A DNA stretch of 64,000 bases from an uncultured Lentisphaerota bacterium (GTDB taxonomy: Bacteria > Verrucomicrobiota > Kiritimatiellia > CAIQIC01). A program made the translations under genes and the position numbers. Every line of letters starts with the position of its first letter. The first letter of the stretch is position 1. A model generated the notes under the pieces. It did no database searches. It saw only the letters and a list, made by a program, of their open reading frames with translations, and had not been told where the DNA came from. Positions 58,543-64,000 of the stretch are shown in pieces. The stretch is taken from contig CAISWQ010000123.1 of NCBI GenBank assembly GCA_903889245.1, forward strand, positions 1 through 64,000. The letters run 5' to 3'.

Positions 58543-58791
58543 TCATGTATCCATGTTTGCACCCTGACCAGTTAAAGGCAAGCCAGCCCTTTTCCCCGTC
58601 AATAGCGGGAGCATCACGGGCTCGCCGGCGCGCGCGGTCAGCATCAAGGCCGCCAGCACGCCGGCTTTTCCAAGGCTTGGAAAAATTGCGGCGATTTTTT
58701 CCAAGGCTTGGAAAATTTTCCGTGAAATTTTCCAATGTCTGGAAAAACCAGCCGTTCCCGTTTCCAATGCTTGGAAAAGTCTCCGCATCAT
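58543..58791 (-). pseudogene. Truncated N-terminus of an exported protein with palindromic repeats
   Basis: 82 codons. ATGATG overlaps the GH106 stop (ATGA). The first half is translated array H (FQALETG, FSRHWK, FQALEK, FPSLGK), then a hydrophobic signal-like core AGVLAALMLTARAGEPVMLP, then a stop after about 25 further residues. It looks like the start of a secreted enzyme whose body is gone, possibly removed when the lower-GC transporter region arrived. It may instead be non-coding. Confidence 0.5.
58666..58777. repeat. Palindromic array H (4 units)
   Basis: Centres 58675, 58706, 58737 and 58769; spacings 31, 31 and 32 bp. The last two units nearly repeat those of arrays E and G. Confidence 0.95.
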
Positions 58792-61700
58792 TTCGTCCAT
58801 TCGACGACGCGCGCCGAACGCAGCATGACCGGGCCGAGCAGGCCCGAGGGCAGCAGCGGCGAGTCGGGCTTGTAGGGATTGACCGTGGTCCAGGCGACGC
58901 GTTCGGCCTCGGGCTTCGCGAGGTCGCCGATCAGCCGGTTCGGCCACAGGTTCGTCACGCGCACCTCGAGCTTGTTCGCGCCGGCCTTGGCCGTGCCGGT
59001 CAGGTTGACGCGGAACGGCGGTTTCCAGAGCACGCCCAGCGACTGGCCATTGAGGACGACCTCGGCGAGGTTCTTCACCGCGCCCAGGTCCAGATGCAGT
59101 TCGAGCCCGCCGGCGAGGCGCTCCGCCGGCAGTGTGAATTCGCGGACATAGGTGGCGGTGCCGGAGAAATGCCGGATGCCTTCCTCGGGGCGCGCGGGCC
59201 ACGAGACCAGCGCGGCGAACTCGGCCTGCGCCGGCGCACCGAGGCGCGGCGGGAAGTGGACCTGCCACGGACCGGTCAGCTCGCTGGGCGCGGGTACTTC
59301 CGCGGCGCTGGCTTTGCACTCGCGGCCGGACTGCGTGCGCGCAGTCCAGTTACCACCCTGCCATGCGCGCAGCAGTGGCTGGCCATTTTTCCCGCCGACC
59401 AGTTCCGCCGTCGCGGCGTCGAGCGCGGGCGGCTGCAGCGGATCGGCCGCGCCCGCCGGCTCGCGGAAGAAGACGAACACGGAGCCGCAGGGATCGAAGA
59501 CCAGCGGCACGATGGTGCGGCCGCCTTCCACCCGCCACGCCGGCGCGGGTTCGATGCGGCCCGTATCGGGATGCCAGAACTCGGGCTTGCGGCCGGTGAC
59601 GCGGAACGAGGCCTGGATGGTCCCGGTGCGTTCGCTGCCGTTGCACACAAAATACAAATCCGCGTCGTCCAGCTTCCGGTGGATGTAGTTGGGCGCCGCG
59701 TTCGTGTCGCCTGTCCAGAGAAAGTCTGGCGCCACGTTCAGCTTCGCGAGCGCCTCCGCGACCGTGCCCGAGCTGACCACGCGGCCGGAACCGCCCCAGA
59801 CTTCGTCGGCGATGCGCCGCACCTCGGCATCGCACGCGGGATGACCGGCGAGGCTCGGCGAGGCGGCCGGGCGCGGGCCGATCACCGCGGCGCCGGCGCC
59901 GACGAGCTCGCGCACCTTGCGCGCGATGGCGGGCGTCATGCGGTCGCTCTCCGGCAGCACGAGTGCCGCGTAGCTGGTGCCATCGGGCAGCGCGAGGCGG
60001 CCGGCCTGCACGCTCATCCGCGTGAGCAGGACTTCCGCGCCGCAGCCATCGTAGTCGAAGCCGGCGGGCGGCGTGGGCTTGAGCTGCTCGCGCGCGACCA
60101 GCTCGTTGGGCGCGCCCTCGCCCACGTAGTAGCAGAGATCGCCGACGAAGCGGCCCTGCTGCAGCAGATGCTGGCAGCGCGCGAGGTAGGTGAGCCACGC
60201 CGCGCCCGGCTCCCACCACGTCTGCGTGCGCTCGAAGTTGATACCCCACGGCCCCATCGTCATGCCGGGCTGGCGGTCGGGCCACGGCTGGTGCGCGTAG
60301 CGGTGGAAGACGAGCTGGTTGAGCCCGAGGCAAAAGGCGTTATCGCCGAGCGCCTTCAACGAGAACGGATCGCTGCGCCAGCCGGCCTTCTCGGCGCCGG
60401 CGGTGAACGACTCCGCCGCGACCAGCCGCTTGCCGTAGACGTGCGCGGCGGCCGCGGCCTCCTTCACGTCCTGATGGCCGTGCAGCCAGAACTCGCCCAT
60501 CGGGATATCGGTCCGCGCCTTGCACTGGAACTGGTCGGCCACGGTCGGCATGCCGATGCCCACCGCCTCGCCGATCAGCAGCATGTTGTGCGCGTGCAGC
60601 CGGTCGCGGAGCAGCGCGTAATGATTTTCCGCGACGAGGTCGGCGATTGTGCGGCGCAGATCCCAGAGGAAGCGCTCGGTCTCCTCCACGCTGCCGATGA
60701 CACAGCCCGCGAGTGCGGGCAGCCACGGCTGCGGATCGTAGCCGCGCAGGCGCTGGAACTCGGCGCGCAGGTCGGGCGTCCAGTTCTGGCAGTAGGCCTC
60801 CCAGCTATCCACCAGCATCAGCTTCAGGCTCCGGCCCGCGAGCGGACCGGCGTCCTTGATCAGCCGGCCCATCAGGCCATCGAAGAACTGGTTGACCGCC
60901 GCGCGGTTCAGCTTGTCGCACTCGAGGCCCGTGCCCTCCGGCGGCGCGGGCTTGTTGACCATGCCCGTCGGCGTATGGCCGAGCCGCAGGATCATCCACT
61001 CGCCCGCCGGCACCTCCCACTCCAGGCGGCCGCCCGCATCCATGCGCGCGGTGAGGTCGTGCACGCGCTCCCGCGGAAGCGCCGCCGGCGCGGGCCGCTC
61101 CGCGCCGCGCGCGGGCTTCTCCAGGCGGCCGGGCGCGACCGCGGCCTTCTGCTCGAACCGCTCTAGGCGCGACCCGCCCAGCTCCACCTCGCCGAGGCCG
61201 ATCTCCTTGGCGAGGAACTGGTGGCCGCGCGTGATCAGGATGCGCACGAACTTCGCGCGGACCGGCGCGAAGGAAACCGAGGCCGAGGGCATCGTCGGGA
61301 AGTTTGCGAGCTTCCGGAATTTTTTCCCGTCGTCGCTGATCTGCAGCTCCGCCGCCCATGGATAAAGCGGGAACGTCACCGTGCGCAGCCGCGCCGAGCC
61401 GAAGCGGACCGGCGCGGCAAACTCGAACTGCACCTGGCCCGGCCCGTGCGTCGCCGGCAGCGGGAACCACGCGACCGTGTCGGCGCGGCCATCGATGAGC
61501 TTCGCCAGCTCGGCGGCGGGCAGCGAGCCGGTGAGGCGCGGCTTGAGCGTTGCGAGCGGCGGCGGCTCGGCCGGGTCGGCGGGCACGGCGAAGACCGCGA
61601 CGTCGCGGTAGAACCCGTAGTTGGTGGGCGGCTGCGGGAGCGTCTCGCGGAAGCGGCACGGCCCGGTCACCCGCACCGCGCTCTTCGTGAGCTCCTGCAT

Positions 61701-62081
61701 CGCGTGCTCCGGCTTCACCCACGGCCCGCCCGACTCGCTCCAGCCGGGACAACCGTGGACGGTGATCTCGAGCCCGAGCCGCTCCGCCTCGCTGAACGCG
61801 TGCTGCATCAGCGCGTACCACTCCGGCCCCAGCACCTTGGCCGGGCCCGGCGCCTCGCCGTAGGCCACGTTGAAGATGTGCGCGCCGCCGAGCCCGATTT
61901 TTTTCATCGCCTCGAGGTCGGCGGTGATGCCCTCGCGCGTGATGTTGCCGCTCATCCAGTGCCACCACGTACGCGGCCGCGCCGCGAGCGGCGGCGCCTG
62001 AAAGTCTTCCTCCAGCCCCGCCGGCGACAGCAACGGGAGCTGCAACAACAAGCCGCAAGCCAGCCACGCGCTACGTTTCAT
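58788..62081 (-). CDS. Secreted GH106-type alpha-L-rhamnosidase
   Basis: 1097 residues with a signal peptide (MKRSAWLACGLLLQLPLLSP). RPRTWWHWMSGNITREGITA followed by LEAMKKIGLGGAHIF is the GH106 entry. The barrel segments ITVHGCPGWSESGGPWV, LMLVDSWEAYCQNWTP and MLLIGEAVGIGMPTVADQFQ follow. A galactose-binding-like insertion lies near 245-310, and a C-terminal sugar-binding beta-sandwich includes EVVLNGQSLGVLWKPPFRV and NLWPNRLIGD. It would release terminal rhamnose from plant or algal polysaccharide. Confidence 0.88.
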   Translation of the reverse strand: MKRSAWLACGLLLQLPLLSPAGLEEDFQAPPLAARPRTWWHWMSGNITREGITADLEAMKKIGLGGAHIFNVAYGEAPGPAKVLGPEWYALMQHAFSEAERLGLEITVHGCPGWSESGGPWVKPEHAMQELTKSAVRVTGPCRFRETLPQPPTNYGFYRDVAVFAVPADPAEPPPLATLKPRLTGSLPAAELAKLIDGRADTVAWFPLPATHGPGQVQFEFAAPVRFGSARLRTVTFPLYPWAAELQISDDGKKFRKLANFPTMPSASVSFAPVRAKFVRILITRGHQFLAKEIGLGEVELGGSRLERFEQKAAVAPGRLEKPARGAERPAPAALPRERVHDLTARMDAGGRLEWEVPAGEWMILRLGHTPTGMVNKPAPPEGTGLECDKLNRAAVNQFFDGLMGRLIKDAGPLAGRSLKLMLVDSWEAYCQNWTPDLRAEFQRLRGYDPQPWLPALAGCVIGSVEETERFLWDLRRTIADLVAENHYALLRDRLHAHNMLLIGEAVGIGMPTVADQFQCKARTDIPMGEFWLHGHQDVKEAAAAAHVYGKRLVAAESFTAGAEKAGWRSDPFSLKALGDNAFCLGLNQLVFHRYAHQPWPDRQPGMTMGPWGINFERTQTWWEPGAAWLTYLARCQHLLQQGRFVGDLCYYVGEGAPNELVAREQLKPTPPAGFDYDGCGAEVLLTRMSVQAGRLALPDGTSYAALVLPESDRMTPAIARKVRELVGAGAAVIGPRPAASPSLAGHPACDAEVRRIADEVWGGSGRVVSSGTVAEALAKLNVAPDFLWTGDTNAAPNYIHRKLDDADLYFVCNGSERTGTIQASFRVTGRKPEFWHPDTGRIEPAPAWRVEGGRTIVPLVFDPCGSVFVFFREPAGAADPLQPPALDAATAELVGGKNGQPLLRAWQGGNWTARTQSGRECKASAAEVPAPSELTGPWQVHFPPRLGAPAQAEFAALVSWPARPEEGIRHFSGTATYVREFTLPAERLAGGLELHLDLGAVKNLAEVVLNGQSLGVLWKPPFRVNLTGTAKAGANKLEVRVTNLWPNRLIGDLAKPEAERVAWTTVNPYKPDSPLLPSGLLGPVMLRSARVVEWTK

Positions 62082-62097
62082 GATGCTCTCCTCATGG

Positions 62098-62145
62098 TTC
62101 CAAGCCTTGGAAAATCCAGCGCCGGTTTTTCCGAGGCTTGGAAAA
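62098..62145. repeat. Palindromic array I (2 units) upstream of GH106
   Basis: TTCCAAGCCTTGGAA (centre 62105) and TTTTCCGAGGCTTGGAAAA (centre 62136), 31 bp apart, 17-64 bases before the rhamnosidase start. Confidence 0.93.
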
Positions 62146-62148
62146 ACG

Positions 62149-62205
62149 AACCACAGAAGTCAAACCTCTGCGGACCTCTCTCCGCCCTCGGTGACCTCTG
62201 TGGTT
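62149..62205. repeat. Inverted ACCACAGA/TCTGTGGT element
   Basis: AACCACAGA (62149-62157) and TCTGTGGTT (62197-62205) enclose three copies of GACCTCT or CCTCTG-like words. A related CACAGATTA/CGCAGATTT/CACAGAGGC nonamer tandem occurs at 16768-16794. Confidence 0.65.
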
Positions 62206-62228
62206 TCTTCCGATATGCAAAGTCACGT

Positions 62229-63575
62229 TCACTCCACCCGCACCTGACCCACGCTGAAGCGGCCGGCCTGCTCCGGCACGTCCATCGCCAGCTTTAACGG
62301 CGGATGGTTGCCGGCGGCATCGGTCAGCGCGACCGCGAGAATGTACGCGCCCGCCGGCAACGCCGCGGGAATGGCGAGCGTCTCGTTGAGCGTGCGCTCA
62401 CCCGGCAGCCAGTCGCGCGGGTCGCTCTTCGCGTCGGCTCCGGCGACTTCGTGGCCGGCCGCGTCGAGCAGCAGCAGGCGCAGCTTATAGGGCCGGTAGA
62501 GCTTGCCGACGCCAACGTTCGCCCACTTCATCCCGATGGCGAGCGACGCGCCGCGCTTCGCCACAGGCACAAACGTGGCTTCGCGCAAGGCAAAGCGATA
62601 GCCCGCGAGCCGCGCGAGTTTCTCCAACTGCGGCAGCGCCTCCGGCGGAACGCGGCCGAGGTTGTCGTTGATCATCGTGACGTGGTTGGCGAGCATGAAG
62701 TTCACGGCGGCGTCGAACGACCAGCCGCGCGACTTCATGTCCTCATAGGCACCGAACCACTCGAACACGACCGGCGCGGTTTTCCAGGTCTCCGCCATGG
62801 CAGGCACAGCGGCATATTTCTTCGAGCCGATCCAGTTCTTCTCGTGCCACGGCGAGCCGACGCCGTCGCGCCGCAGGCCCGCGCCGCGCGCGAGCGCGTA
62901 GGGCAGCACCTCGGCATCGTCGGTCATGAACACCAGCGGCGTCTTGCGGAAGGCGTTCACGTACATGTCCACGATTTGCCGGCGCACGGCCGCGGGCGCG
63001 GGATGTTTCGTGTGCCACTCGCCCCAGACGCCGTAGGAGCCGATGTCGAGGAACTCGACGCCCGGCTGCCCGTCGTAGCGTTCGCCTAGCGCCTTGATGA
63101 ACGCGCCGTGATGCTTGAGGAAGAGCGGGTCGGTGTAGTCGGGCTCGATGCGCGTGATCTTTTTGCCGCCGCTGGTGGGATGGTTGTCCTTGATCTCGTA
63201 GTCGAAGCCCTTGCAGCCGGCGTCGAACAGCCACTTGGGCGAGGTGTAGTAGCCGGGACTGTGTGCGCTGCACGCCATCACGCGCAACGCGACGCGCGCA
63301 TGGCGCGGCTGCCACGCGGCGATGGCATCATCGATGAACTTCCAGTTGAACTTGCCCGGCTCCGGCTCGGCATCCATCCAGGCGAAACGGATGTAGACGA
63401 CCGAACACGGCAAGCGCGGCTCCTTCTTCGGCGTGCGGTTGTTGCTCATCCACCCCGCGCCGGGATTGGCAAACAGCGTATCCACCTCGCGAAACACGAC
63501 GCGTTGCACCTCCGCGCCGCGAGCAACCATACCGGCCAGGAACAGAATGGTTAGAGCGTGGGGTAAGCTCTTCAT
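62229..63575 (-). CDS. Secreted DUF4832 protein with beta-galactosidase-like barrel
   Basis: 448 residues, signal peptide MKSLPHALTILFLAGMVARG. NPGAGWMSNN, YIRFAWMDAEPEPGKFNW and DIGSYGVWGEWHTKHP belong to the TIM-barrel part; the last contains the likely acid/base Glu. The DUF4832 beta-domain follows (about 320-448, FALREATFVPVAKRGASLAI). Presumed glycosidase; substrate unknown. It reads into the GH106 gene. Confidence 0.82.
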   Translation of the reverse strand: MKSLPHALTILFLAGMVARGAEVQRVVFREVDTLFANPGAGWMSNNRTPKKEPRLPCSVVYIRFAWMDAEPEPGKFNWKFIDDAIAAWQPRHARVALRVMACSAHSPGYYTSPKWLFDAGCKGFDYEIKDNHPTSGGKKITRIEPDYTDPLFLKHHGAFIKALGERYDGQPGVEFLDIGSYGVWGEWHTKHPAPAAVRRQIVDMYVNAFRKTPLVFMTDDAEVLPYALARGAGLRRDGVGSPWHEKNWIGSKKYAAVPAMAETWKTAPVVFEWFGAYEDMKSRGWSFDAAVNFMLANHVTMINDNLGRVPPEALPQLEKLARLAGYRFALREATFVPVAKRGASLAIGMKWANVGVGKLYRPYKLRLLLLDAAGHEVAGADAKSDPRDWLPGERTLNETLAIPAALPAGAYILAVALTDAAGNHPPLKLAMDVPEQAGRFSVGQVRVE

Positions 63576-63637
63576 CGGATGGCACTCATTTGCGTTGATC
63601 CATTATTTATCGAGACATGCTCCAGGCTTCCACCGGT

Positions 63638-64000
63638 TCAGGGAAGGCTGGCCAGCAGTTCGTCGGGGCCAAGCACCTTGAGGTTGGCCAGGCGGAAGTC
63701 ATGCTGGTTGCGCGTAACGATGACTTCGGCGCCCACCAGCCGGCCCGCCTGCTCCAACACCGCATCCTCGAAATCGGCCACCCGGCTTTTGAGCGCTTCC
63801 TGCAATACGGCCCGGTTGACCGGTGCGATCTCGAACAACTCCAGCAATTTTCGCAGGGCCTGATGGGCTTGCGGGCGGGGCATGGCCTGCGTCAGCAGAT
63901 AGTCAATGGTGGTGATGGTGGTGGCGCACAGGAAACCCTGCAATCGGGACTGTTCGATCAGGCCCAGCACCTCGGCTGAGGCCGCAGCAAAGGGTTGCCG
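63638..64000 (-). CDS. PIN-domain protein (start outside the window)
   Basis: At least 120 residues. The frame stays open to the right edge (RQPFAAASAEVLGLIEQS), so the N-terminal Asp motif lies outside. TTITTIDYLLTQ, FEDAVLEQAGRLVGAEVIVT and RNQHDFRLANLKVLGPDELL are PIN features; the FEDA Asp and later NQHDF Asp are likely metal ligands. VapC-type toxin RNases have this form; a partner antitoxin would lie to the right. Confidence 0.8.
   Translation of the reverse strand, partial: RQPFAAASAEVLGLIEQSRLQGFLCATTITTIDYLLTQAMPRPQAHQALRKLLELFEIAPVNRAVLQEALKSRVADFEDAVLEQAGRLVGAEVIVTRNQHDFRLANLKVLGPDELLASLP

Overview
The window is GC-rich bacterial chromosome, most likely from the Verrucomicrobiota/Kiritimatiellota/Lentisphaerota side of the PVC group. 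The reasons are several secreted sulfatases and rare-sugar glycosidases, PEP-CTERM proteins, DUF4832 and DUF1680-type enzymes, Tat-exported sugar-phosphate-isomerase-like proteins and very repeat-rich intergenic DNA. This placement is inferred from gene content; no database search was run.

Layout. 1-12150 (minus strand) is the classic tRNA-Thr, tuf, rpmG, tRNA-Trp, secE, nusG, rplK, rplA, rplJ, rplL, rpoB, rpoC block; rpoC runs off the left edge. 12224-18990 holds a GH127-type glycosidase, a Tat-exported TIM-barrel protein, an RlmL-type rRNA methyltransferase, an AT-rich PEP-CTERM protein and an unrecognised gene pair. 19044-21391 holds tandem repeats and rpsA. 21505-27230 is a complete rRNA operon (16S, tRNA-Ala, tRNA-Ile, 23S, 5S) with promoter, boxA elements, processing stems and terminator. 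Plus-strand genes from 27879 to 36025 are tig, clpP, clpX, a 5'-nucleotidase-type enzyme, a hybrid histidine kinase and a DUF4337 membrane protein, with pgpA divergent at the left end. 36430-43746 is a minus-strand operon of four sulfatases and a beta-helix protein. 43885 starts a PEP-CTERM metalloprotease. 45136-52144 is an operon for peptide uptake, peptide hydrolysis and amino-acid deamination with a sialidase-like protein at its end. 52392-63575 holds secreted hydrolases, a phosphoesterase, an MBL-fold protein, a zinc-ribbon/MFS transporter of foreign-looking composition, a GH106-type rhamnosidase and a DUF4832 protein. A PIN-domain protein runs off the right edge.

The genes fit a particle- or polysaccharide-degrading heterotroph: sulfatases, rhamnosidase, arabinofuranosidase-like enzyme, sialidase-like protein and peptidases make substrates that the POT and MFS carriers can import. 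Accessory operons are tightly packed, with repeated ATGA or TGATG stop/start overlaps.

The most striking unexplained feature is a dispersed family of short palindromes (core TTTTCCAAGGCTTGGAAAA). It forms at least ten arrays of 2-6 units. Palindrome centres are 30-32 bp apart in all but one place, about three turns of B-DNA. The core has no stop codon in any of six frames. In three genes the arrays lie in frame at the signal-peptide region of exported proteins. Other notable points are heptanucleotide tandem repeats, a switch-I region of EF-Tu unlike the textbook sequence, a promoter block shared by the tuf and rrn operons, and a 128-bp nested inverted repeat.
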